Assembly (NCBI GenBank): GCA_964623265.1
Contig: CAZUTK010000094.1
Location: 1 to 7,754 of the forward strand
Reading direction: 5' to 3'
Origin: CAZUTK01 sp964623265
Lineage (GTDB): Bacteria; Electryoneota; B3-LCP
Length of the DNA: 7,754 nucleotides
The translations under genes and the position numbers were made by a program. The notes under the pieces were generated by a model. That model did no database searches, had not been told where the DNA came from, and worked only from the letters and a program-made list of their open reading frames with translations. Shown in pieces: positions 1 to 6,707 of this stretch; within the stretch, counting starts at the first letter, position 1, and each line of letters begins with the position of its first letter.

Positions 1-492
1 TTCTATGAGACGGGGTGGAAATCCATCGTCATCGCCATGGCGATCACGAATTTCGGTCCGGATATGAATTTTGTGGACAGCCCTTTTCCCATGCCGATCA
101 ATTTCAAATTCGGGGGATCCATGCGGCTTCTGCAGGAGAACCCACATGCGCTCATCCTGGCATTCGAAGGCTGGCATCCCAACGACAACCTCGAGCAGTT
201 CAACATCGGAATGGAGTACGGCTACGCCGATATGGCGTTCCTGCGGGTGGGGAAGAAGATCAACGGCACCAAGCGATACAGCTGGGATGAATATCTCGAG
301 GATAACGACAAGGATCCTTTCATTGAGTATCCGATCATCAATGAAGACGGGTCCATCTCCACGGACGGTTTGACGTTGGGCGCGGGTTTGAAGATCAAGC
401 TGCCGACGCTGGCGTTCCGGATTGACTACGCATTCACCAACGTGGACAAGCTGGGATCTATGTCCTTCTTTACCTTAGGGCTGAATATGTAA
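1..492 (+). CDS. PorV/PorQ-family outer-membrane beta-barrel protein, 3' part
   Basis: This is the C-terminal 163 residues of a protein whose start lies before the window; reading frame 1 is open from base 1 to the TAA at 490-492. The sequence has the alternating pattern of outer-membrane beta strands and family-like landmarks: an ITNFGPDMNF strand, a P-F-P-M-P-I-N-F-K-F-G strand, the turn HPNDN followed by a strand with NIGMEYGY, an FLRVGKKIN strand, then GLTLGAGLKIKL and a last hairpin with IDYAFTNVDKLGS ending in SFFTLGLNM. This order matches the C-terminal half of PorV/PorQ-family proteins. PorV itself (LptO) is an outer-membrane component of type IX secretion in Bacteroidetes, but the wider family is common in FCB bacteria without proven secretion roles, so I call only the family. 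A lipoprotein gene follows after 90 bases on the same strand, suggesting co-transcription. Family assignment is fairly sure; the exact role is unknown. Confidence 0.8.
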   Translation, partial: FYETGWKSIVIAMAITNFGPDMNFVDSPFPMPINFKFGGSMRLLQENPHALILAFEGWHPNDNLEQFNIGMEYGYADMAFLRVGKKINGTKRYSWDEYLEDNDKDPFIEYPIINEDGSISTDGLTLGAGLKIKLPTLAFRIDYAFTNVDKLGSMSFFTLGLNM

Positions 493-496
493 AGTT

Positions 497-524
497 GAGG
501 ATCCGCGGGGAAGGCGCGGACCTC
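497..524 (+). other. Intercistronic RNA hairpin after the barrel gene
   Basis: GAGG plus TCCGCG (497-507, with a bulged A at 501) pairs with CGCGGACCTC (515-524) around a 7-base loop, giving ten GC-rich pairs. It begins five bases after the TAA of the barrel gene. No U-run follows, so it is not a standard intrinsic terminator. It could protect the 3' end of the upstream message, mark a processing site, or assist factor-dependent termination. The structure is read directly from the sequence; the role is inference. Confidence 0.5.
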
Positions 525-542
525 TGCCGAGAACGAGTGTTC

Positions 543-566
543 GTGGGTGGCACTGCCACCAACCAC
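543..566 (+). other. Second small hairpin upstream of the lipoprotein gene
   Basis: GGTGGC (546-551) pairs with GCCACC (555-560) around the loop ACT. Three more pairs (GTG 543-545 with CAC 564-566) are possible if three bases bulge. It ends five bases before the GGGAG ribosome-binding site of the lipoprotein gene, so it leaves that site free. No U-run follows. It may be incidental, or may affect translation of the lipoprotein. Confidence 0.3.
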
Positions 567-571
567 ATTGC

Positions 572-576
572 GGGAG
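572..576 (+). promoter_or_regulatory. Ribosome-binding site GGGAG for the lipoprotein gene
   Basis: GGGAG lies six bases before the ATG at 583. It decides the start: the same frame can be opened upstream at a GTG at 547, but that codon lies inside a hairpin and would put twelve polar residues before the signal peptide. With ATG 583 the protein begins MLDKQIR followed by a hydrophobic stretch and a lipobox. Confidence 0.75.
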
Positions 577-582
577 AAGAAA

Positions 583-2856
583 ATGCTTGACAAACAGATC
601 AGAACAGCGTTGGGATTCAGTCTGGGGTTCCTGACGGGATTGTTGATCTTGCAAGGGTGCGGAGAGATTTCCGGGGATTTTCATCCCAATCAGCCGCCGA
701 GGGTGGAGATCGTCAATGTGCCTGGGGATGCGTACGGGGTGGACACGACGCTCGTGACCCGCATGCCGATCCAGGTGCCACAGTATAATCAGCCGGTCGT
801 CATCCTCTCCATCGCCGGCGCCGCGATGCTTTCCGGGACCGCGGTGATTTATCCCGTGACGCCCGCCGCTCCCTTCGTCGAAGACGTGGATTATACGATA
901 GATTACGGCGCGGGCACATTCACGGCGCTGCCTTCAGGATCTATGGCATTGGACAGCACGTATTACATTGATTTCATTTTCCTGATCGATCGTTACTATG
1001 TGTTCACCTACGCGCCGCTGATCCATTGGGTGGGATTTGATCCGGATGGGTTCATAGATCACTACAGCTACGCCGACGTCACCGATTTGACCAACCCGAA
1101 TTTCATCGCGCAATTCCGGGCGGCAGCGGATCCGGAAGCGTTCATTCTGCAGCATCAGAATGAAGTCGTATGGCATGATACGACCGCCATGCAGGCTCGC
1201 ATCTATCTGCTCTCGGCGCAAGGAGACACGACCGAACATCTGTTTTTCGTAAAGGCTAAGGATGACAAGGGGGCAACCAGCAGCAACATCGCCTTCAAGA
1301 CTTTCTACCGCACCAATAACGCGCCCTACAATCCGCAGATCAAGCCGCTTTCGCAGCCGGATTCCGAATTCAGGCAGCAGTATGTCATCACCGACACGCT
1401 CTTCTGTCTGCAGGAAATCACGCCGCTCTGGCAGGGCATTTCCGTCAATTGGAAGAGCAGCGATCCGGACGACAAGAGCTTGTATCAGATTCCTCTGGAG
1501 TACTCTTATTATTTGATCAAGACGCCTGGAGATACCATCTGGGCTTGGAGCAATCCGAATTGGGGTTCGACTCAGCAATTGCAGATGTACGGACTGGAGA
1601 CGGGGTCGTATTCGCTGACGGTTTGGGTGCGGGACGACGGCTACACGCTGTCCGCGGAACCGGCGACGATCACCTTCAATGTGATCCGCCCGACCTTCCA
1701 GTATCACATTCTGGTGATTGATGAAACCGTCAATTCCGGTATTTTCGAAGTATCGGGGGACTCGATCAACGCGTTCTGGCAGAATCTGCTGGCGGAGCTT
1801 GAGGGTCAGTTGGATAATGAGAATTACGTTATGGACGGGGTGGATGTCCGTTTCGTGGACAATTCCGACGTAGTTCCCGTGCAGAACAGCCCCATCCCCT
1901 ATGCGCTGATCGGGCAGTACAAGCTCGTCATCCTCTACAGTGACGATCACATTCAGCTCAGCAGCCTCACCTACCGAACCAATCGAAACAAGGTGCTCGC
2001 GGACTATTTGGACGTGGGAGGCAGACTGTGGGTGGAAGGGAAGAACCTGCTGTACGGCTCCTTCGGGGGATTCGCCGGGGACAACGCGTTCACCAGCAGC
2101 GATTTTCTGGGCAAATATATGCAACTCGCCACCAGCCGCGCTTATTCGCCTCTGCCCGCCACTGCGCATGAATTCGTCGGTGCGATTTCCGTCACAGAAG
2201 GTCTGCCGGATCTGCAGGTGGATTCCAATAAGGTGAAGCAGATCAACCTTCTCCCTGCCGCCATCAACCGGATGGTGCTGCCGGAAGTGGATTGGTTCAC
2301 CCGTTCAGGGAGCAGCGGCAATGCGCAGGGTCAGGCGGTGACGTTGTTCACGTATAAGTCCATCACGGCGGACACCATAGCGACGAGCCCGTATGTGTAC
2401 AATGAAGACTCGCAGGTGGCGAGCGGCGCCACGCCGGTGCAGGCGACGATCATCCCCTTGAAATCCGGTCTGCTGGCGGTTTACCGCGTGGAGAACATCA
2501 CCAAGGGGGTGGTCGCACAGATCAGCAGTTTCAACTCCACGCAGATTATCGTCACCTATCCGTACAATGAGCCCTGGAGCGACAGCGATGTACTGGAAGT
2601 GGATTACAAGTATAATCCGATTTCGGTGGCGCATCTCAAGCCGGTGGCTCTGCGCTATGAGGCGCAGCCCCGAGTTCAGAACACGATCACCATCAACGGG
2701 GTTCAGGTGAGCTATTACACATATACACTGGGTTTCCGGACGGGCTACTTCGCGTTTCCATTCTACTTCATGGTGAACGATCAGCAACAGGTGGAGACGA
2801 TCGCGAAGGATATGCTGAACTGGTTCTTCTATCCCACCCTTCACTGGTCGCTGTGA
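583..2856 (+). CDS. Large outer-membrane lipoprotein with Ig-like modules and a class I amidotransferase-like fold
   Basis: The protein has 757 residues. Residues 1-26 form a lipoprotein signal: MLDKQIR, a hydrophobic core, then the lipobox L23-Q-G-C26; G27 after the cysteine gives no inner-membrane retention signal, so outer-membrane sorting is likely. A linker (NQPPRVEIVN, from 36) leads to two Ig/Fn3-like modules. The first is near 138-260, with IHWVGFDPDG and HLFFVKAKDDKGA. The second is near 265-366, with VNWKSSDPDD and YSLTVWVRDDG. From about 372 comes an alpha/beta region: strand YHILVID (374-380), strand KLVILYSDDH (447-456), and YLDVGGRLWVEGKNLL (475-490). This resembles the class I glutamine-amidotransferase-like fold, but there is no cysteine in it (I see only C26 and one other, before residue 310), so it is probably not an amidotransferase. 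The end, with FRTGYFAFPFYF (718-729) and MLNWFFYP, resembles the C-terminus of similar FCB proteins. Residues about 50-137 and 600-684 look inserted. No specific function is recognised. The stop overlaps the next start as GTGA. Confidence 0.85.
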   Translation: MLDKQIRTALGFSLGFLTGLLILQGCGEISGDFHPNQPPRVEIVNVPGDAYGVDTTLVTRMPIQVPQYNQPVVILSIAGAAMLSGTAVIYPVTPAAPFVEDVDYTIDYGAGTFTALPSGSMALDSTYYIDFIFLIDRYYVFTYAPLIHWVGFDPDGFIDHYSYADVTDLTNPNFIAQFRAAADPEAFILQHQNEVVWHDTTAMQARIYLLSAQGDTTEHLFFVKAKDDKGATSSNIAFKTFYRTNNAPYNPQIKPLSQPDSEFRQQYVITDTLFCLQEITPLWQGISVNWKSSDPDDKSLYQIPLEYSYYLIKTPGDTIWAWSNPNWGSTQQLQMYGLETGSYSLTVWVRDDGYTLSAEPATITFNVIRPTFQYHILVIDETVNSGIFEVSGDSINAFWQNLLAELEGQLDNENYVMDGVDVRFVDNSDVVPVQNSPIPYALIGQYKLVILYSDDHIQLSSLTYRTNRNKVLADYLDVGGRLWVEGKNLLYGSFGGFAGDNAFTSSDFLGKYMQLATSRAYSPLPATAHEFVGAISVTEGLPDLQVDSNKVKQINLLPAAINRMVLPEVDWFTRSGSSGNAQGQAVTLFTYKSITADTIATSPYVYNEDSQVASGATPVQATIIPLKSGLLAVYRVENITKGVVAQISSFNSTQIIVTYPYNEPWSDSDVLEVDYKYNPISVAHLKPVALRYEAQPRVQNTITINGVQVSYYTYTLGFRTGYFAFPFYFMVNDQQQVETIAKDMLNWFFYPTLHWSL

Positions 2857-4784
2857 TCAGACCCTTGACACAGAAAAGAGACCGACGGTTCGTTCGGTCT
2901 CTTTTTGTTTGCGGTTTGGCGGCACTCACCCTGGCGTTATGCGGCGATCTGCTTTCCGGCGGGCTGCCGTGGGGCGTAGATGACGGCGTCAAGCGTCTGA
3001 TGGCGCGGCAGTGGGTCGCGTCGGGCGGCAGGGATCTCGCCTTGCCTGCAGAGGATTCGCCGCTGGTGAACGAACAATTATATCCGGTGCCGCCTCCTTT
3101 TGCAGAGCGCACGGACGCGGGCTTTCGGGGGGTCTTCCCGGCTCTTTTTCCCATCCTGGGGGGGATACTTTACGCCGTATTCGGTTCATTCGGCTGGTAT
3201 TTGCTCTCTGCTCTGAGCCTGATCGCGCTCCTGGTGGGGGCGGATAAATTGTGTGACGGAATCAGCGTTAAAAGGGCGCGGATCTGGGTGTTGCTGCTGA
3301 TCGTTTCGCCGCTTCTCTTTTACAGTTTGACGTTCTGGGAACACCCATTGGCGCTGATCTGCCTGCTTCCGCTGCTCTTCGCGGTTCGGGGATCGCTGGA
3401 TGCGCCGCGATCCTGGATGATCGCCGGATTCTGCGCCGGCGCGGCGGTGTATCTGCGGGTGGAAACTCTTCTGATTCTGCCGTTTTTATTGATTGTACCG
3501 CGCGGTGTTGTGCTAACTTTTGCGCGGAGATGCGCTAATTTCGGTCTGGGGTTCATTCCTGCGGGGATGTTCGCCGTAGTGGTCGAAAAAGTATGGGCGG
3601 GGCGGTGGATTCCGGCGCAAGTCGGCGTGAACTTGAGGCTCAGCGGCGCTCTCTTCCGGATCACGGAGCGCGGGGAGAAAATCCTCGCATTCCTGTTCAA
3701 TGCGCCGATTCCTTGGATCGGATACGCCGCCGGAGTCGGCGGGATTGTGCTGTTGTCGCTGATTTTGCGCAGGCCGTTTCTCATTTTCATCGGATTGCCG
3801 ATTTTGTCTGTTATAGCGCATCTGTACGGATTAGTTCGTTATGGAGCCTTCGGCATGACGGCTTTCAGCCAGGGGCTGTTTTTAGCGCTACCCTGGATCG
3901 GCTTAAGCTTGGCGAAGATCGAAGGTGAGCGCCGCGGATCGGATCCATTTCTGGTTGCAGGTTGGGGATTTATCGCGCTTTTTTATTTGATTGCGCCGGA
4001 TCAACCCGGGATGCATTGGGGACCGCGGTTTCTCTTTCCCGCTTTGATTCCTCTCGGCTTGAGGACTGCTCGGGTTATATCGCGTTGGGATCGGCGAAAA
4101 GCGCGCTGGGTGGTGCTTGCGTGCGGAATCGCCGCGGTGCTGGCGGCGGGTTTGGGCGTCGCGGCGCTGGTTCAGCGAGGCGCAGCGGGGAGCAGGGTCA
4201 AGGCAATGATTCATTCAGCGCAGATGTCGGTTCTGATCGTTGATCAGTGGACTGCCGGGGCGGATCTGGAGCCGCTGTGGGGGACCAAGTCCCTCAAAGG
4301 CTGCGGAAGTTACACTATGGTTCGCGTCGCCGGAGCCGGCGATCTCGAAGAACTGCTGATTGCATTGCAGGGAAAGGCGAACCATAGCGCCATCGGCTGG
4401 CTGAAGCAGAGGGAAGACCTGCGCATCGAGGATTACCCGCTGACGATCGAGGCGCGGACTGCGCTGCCGGGCAGCGCGGGCTGGAAGGGCGAGTTGCTGC
4501 TCGGGTCCAAGACGGAAAGCGGGGATCCACGCTGGGGGCGACTCTTCGCGCACGCCGCTCGCCGGCGCGCGGAAAGAGGCGATCTCGAGGAAGCGTTGTG
4601 CTATTTCCGAAAAGCCTTAAAGGTGCTGCCAGAGGACGCGGATCTCCATTACGATCTGGCGATCTGTCTGGGGAGAATGGGCAGGATTTCGGAGGCGGAA
4701 CAGGAGCTGGAAAAAACGCTTCGAATCCAACCGGATCATCAACCTGCGCGGGAACTATGGGGGAAGATCCGCGCTGTTCCTTGA
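2853..4784 (+). CDS. Polytopic membrane protein, GT-C glycosyltransferase-like, with C-terminal TPRs
   Basis: The protein has 643 residues. A basic start (K8, R9, R11, R12, R15) and a first membrane helix (about 16-36) lead to LPWGVDDGVK with the acidic pair D43-D44, placed like the catalytic acidic residues in the first outer loop of GT-C transferases. Many hydrophobic segments follow, with FWEHP (161-165) and HWGPRFLFPAL (388-398), both typical of this kind of polyprenyl-sugar mannosyltransferase-like protein. The last helix is about 419-440. A soluble region of some 120 residues without recognised motifs follows, then two TPRs at about 561-594 and 595-628. The predicted role is transfer of a lipid-linked sugar outside the inner membrane; substrate and acceptor are unknown. 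The GTG start shares GTGA with the lipoprotein stop and has no clear ribosome-binding site, so translational coupling is likely. The first codons hold a terminator-like hairpin. A later start such as TTG 2916 would shorten helix 1 and lose its positive flank, so I keep 2853. The 3' end overlaps the opposite-strand gene by 30 bases. Confidence 0.8.
   Translation: MIRPLTQKRDRRFVRSLFVCGLAALTLALCGDLLSGGLPWGVDDGVKRLMARQWVASGGRDLALPAEDSPLVNEQLYPVPPPFAERTDAGFRGVFPALFPILGGILYAVFGSFGWYLLSALSLIALLVGADKLCDGISVKRARIWVLLLIVSPLLFYSLTFWEHPLALICLLPLLFAVRGSLDAPRSWMIAGFCAGAAVYLRVETLLILPFLLIVPRGVVLTFARRCANFGLGFIPAGMFAVVVEKVWAGRWIPAQVGVNLRLSGALFRITERGEKILAFLFNAPIPWIGYAAGVGGIVLLSLILRRPFLIFIGLPILSVIAHLYGLVRYGAFGMTAFSQGLFLALPWIGLSLAKIEGERRGSDPFLVAGWGFIALFYLIAPDQPGMHWGPRFLFPALIPLGLRTARVISRWDRRKARWVVLACGIAAVLAAGLGVAALVQRGAAGSRVKAMIHSAQMSVLIVDQWTAGADLEPLWGTKSLKGCGSYTMVRVAGAGDLEELLIALQGKANHSAIGWLKQREDLRIEDYPLTIEARTALPGSAGWKGELLLGSKTESGDPRWGRLFAHAARRRAERGDLEEALCYFRKALKVLPEDADLHYDLAICLGRMGRISEAEQELEKTLRIQPDHQPARELWGKIRAVP
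2874..2906 (+). terminator. Intrinsic terminator-like hairpin with U-tract inside the start of the downstream gene
   Basis: AAAAGAGACCGA (2874-2885) is a perfect 12-base inverted repeat with TCGGTCTCTTTT (2894-2905), separated by an 8-base loop. The 3' arm runs into five T bases (2902-2906) and the 5' arm starts with four A bases, so it would work in both directions. It begins 17 bases after the lipoprotein stop, the normal place for that transcript's terminator, yet it lies over codons 8-18 of the overlapping membrane-protein gene. Either the membrane gene really starts later, or ribosomes crossing the GTGA junction keep the hairpin open. The structure is certain; its effect on transcription is inferred. 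Confidence 0.7.
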
Positions 4785-6707
4785 GGCTCGCAGTTTTTGC
4801 AACAGATCGCGGGCTTCTGCGAATTGAGGCATAATGCGCAGCGCCTCGATGAGATGGCTTTCCGCCGCATCTGCAAAGCCCAGGCGCCCCAGCGCCAGGG
4901 CGTAATTGTAATGGTAGTAGGCTTTTCCGGCGTCCAGTTCCACGGCGCGGCTGAAGTAATCCGCCGCGGTTTCCGTCTGATCTTTTTCGGCGGCGGCGAT
5001 CCCCAATTTGAAGTAACACTGCGCCAGGTTGATTCTGGCATCTTGATAATAGGGGAAAAGCCGCAGAGCGTTCTCATAGAGCGCACGCGCCGAATCGAGA
5101 TCGCCCTGTTCGAAGCGGATCACGCCCAAGTTGTTCAGCGCGCGGGCGTCGTTCGGATTCAAGCGCAGTTCCGCGAGGTACTCGGTTTCGGCGGTCTTCA
5201 GGTCGCCTTCCGCATAAGCCGCCACGCCGAGGTTTAAATGGACCTGCCGATAGGTGGAATCCGCCGCCAGCGCGAGGTGATATTCCCGACGCGCCAGATC
5301 CAGTTTATTCTCTTTCAGATAGACTCCACCCAGGCTGAAATGCGCGTGAGCGGGATTTTCGGCTTCGATGCCCCAGGGATTGGTGTTGACGAAGATGCCG
5401 AACAGGAGGAGGAGTCCGAAATGCCGGAGTCTCTCCGCATCTATGAGACGGCTTCGTTTTTCGAAGAGGTGCATCAGCGCCGTCACCGCGCAGATCAGCA
5501 AAAAGGGGATCAGCGGAGCGCGGAAGCGCGCCGTCACGAAGAAGGCGACAACGCCGAGAGAATAGAGCAAAATGAATCCGAGAAACCAGCCAGGCAGCAA
5601 TTTCTTTCGCCAGCCCAGCCACAATCCCAGCAACCCGAGCGGTCCGACGAGCCAGAAGCCCAGCCGGCGTAGGTGAGGCATAATCTGCGTTTCGCGGATG
5701 AAGAAGTAGAGGTCGCGGTTGTTGCTGACTTCCAGACGGTTCCAAAAGGCGCAGAATTTCTTCGCGGTGATCCGAACGGCCTGCAGAGGCTGCGTCGCGA
5801 TGAAACGGCGTGCCAGGCGGGAATAGTAAGCGCTCACTTCGGAGGGTTTCAGGACGCGACCCTCTGCGCCGTACGCCAGATAAGAAATCATGGGGACGTC
5901 CCAATTCGTGCCCAAGCCCGGCACCACCGAGTGCAGACCGTCCGCCGAAGGGTTATTGCCGATGTAGAGATTGATGCCGCCCTGATTGGCGATCAGAACG
6001 AAATCGCCGCCTTTGTGGACGTTGTGCCAGGTCACGGGGAAGATGGGGAGGAAGCAGCCGGTCGTCAGGACGAATGCGCGGGTGATTCGCTGGATCGGGA
6101 AAGGGACCGTGGCGCGGACTTCCTTCGAGAAAAGATGATCCAGAATCAGTATGGGCAGCAGCACCAGAGCGCTAGGGCGGGTGATCGCCGCGAGTCCCAG
6201 AAGGATGCCAGTAAACAGGAGTCGAATGGAATTCCGTTCGGTTCTACTGCGTGTATAGCTCCACACCGCCGCGATCAGCAAGGGGATGAACAGCGTTTCG
6301 ATCAGGAGTTCGCCGTCGAAATAGACCAGCATGCCGTACAGCGCCGTTCCGATGCCGGCGATCAAAGCCGCCGCGCGCTTGTGAGTTAATTCCCAGCCTA
6401 AGAGATAGGTCAAGACCGAGGCGCTCGTACCGAGCAGCGCCTGAACCAAGCGCGCCGCAAAGTAGCTGCCGTTCGTCAGGCTGTAAATCAGCGCGAGGAA
6501 GTAGGGGTACAGAGGAGCTCGGAAATAGACGCCTTCGTGCCCGATGCCGAGCCGCAGGATCTCCCGCGCCCAAGCGTCGTGATATTCGGCGTCCACGATC
6601 GGGTGTGCGAAGAAAGGAGTATCCGCCAGTTGAAAGACGTAAATCAGCCGCACCGCCAGCGCCGGAATCGCCACGAGCAGAACGTCATAGTTACGATTCA
6701 ATTTCAT
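4755..6707 (-). CDS. GT-C family (GT39/PMT-like) membrane glycosyltransferase with five C-terminal TPRs
   Basis: The protein has 650 residues. It is expected to sit in the inner membrane and transfer a sugar from a polyprenyl-phosphate donor to a periplasmic acceptor. After helix 1 (about 8-27) comes VDAEYHDAWA with acidic D39 and E41, the usual catalytic-loop signature, then YFRAPLYPYFLALIY (from 61), the R-x-P-L-Y-P motif of PMT_2-type enzymes. NQGGINLYIGNNPSADG (241-257) and VTARFRAPLIPFLL (before about 410) are further marks of this glycosyltransferase-TPR family. The last helix is about 427-440. TPRs follow at about 453-485, 486-519, 520-553, 554-594 (with some seven extra residues) and 595-628. 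Acceptor binding by the repeats is an inference. The ATG at 6707 overlaps the stop of the metalloenzyme gene as ATGA, and only a weak GAAAG precedes it, so translation is probably coupled. The TAG at 4755 lies inside the end of the convergent membrane-protein gene. The sugar and acceptor are unknown. Confidence 0.88.
   Translation of the reverse strand: MKLNRNYDVLLVAIPALAVRLIYVFQLADTPFFAHPIVDAEYHDAWAREILRLGIGHEGVYFRAPLYPYFLALIYSLTNGSYFAARLVQALLGTSASVLTYLLGWELTHKRAAALIAGIGTALYGMLVYFDGELLIETLFIPLLIAAVWSYTRSRTERNSIRLLFTGILLGLAAITRPSALVLLPILILDHLFSKEVRATVPFPIQRITRAFVLTTGCFLPIFPVTWHNVHKGGDFVLIANQGGINLYIGNNPSADGLHSVVPGLGTNWDVPMISYLAYGAEGRVLKPSEVSAYYSRLARRFIATQPLQAVRITAKKFCAFWNRLEVSNNRDLYFFIRETQIMPHLRRLGFWLVGPLGLLGLWLGWRKKLLPGWFLGFILLYSLGVVAFFVTARFRAPLIPFLLICAVTALMHLFEKRSRLIDAERLRHFGLLLLFGIFVNTNPWGIEAENPAHAHFSLGGVYLKENKLDLARREYHLALAADSTYRQVHLNLGVAAYAEGDLKTAETEYLAELRLNPNDARALNNLGVIRFEQGDLDSARALYENALRLFPYYQDARINLAQCYFKLGIAAAEKDQTETAADYFSRAVELDAGKAYYHYNYALALGRLGFADAAESHLIEALRIMPQFAEARDLLQKLRASRNSADLPP

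Noticed and set aside
547..582. GTG start at 547 for the lipoprotein
   Set aside because: ATG 583 has a well-spaced GGGAG and begins a normal lipoprotein signal; the GTG lies within a hairpin and has no ribosome-binding site.
934..2169. Long open frame of 411 codons on the minus strand
   Set aside because: It is wholly antisense to the lipoprotein gene. Its translation is rich in Arg, Ile and Val without a recognisable domain, and the opposite strand has a signal peptide, lipobox and clear modules.
2865..2870. Perfect TTGACA -35 box just after the lipoprotein stop
   Set aside because: No -10-like hexamer occurs 15-19 bases downstream; that space is taken by the terminator-like hairpin.
4711..4745. 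T-run on the minus strand just past the glycosyltransferase stop, as a possible terminator
   Set aside because: The only nearby stem is about five pairs including a wobble, and it is separated from the T-run by about eight bases. It is too weak to call.
5673..6389. Open frame of 238 codons on the plus strand
   Set aside because: It lies antisense to the GT-C glycosyltransferase, is very rich in Arg, Asp, Glu and Gln, and has no domain pattern. It is a shadow of codon use on the other strand.
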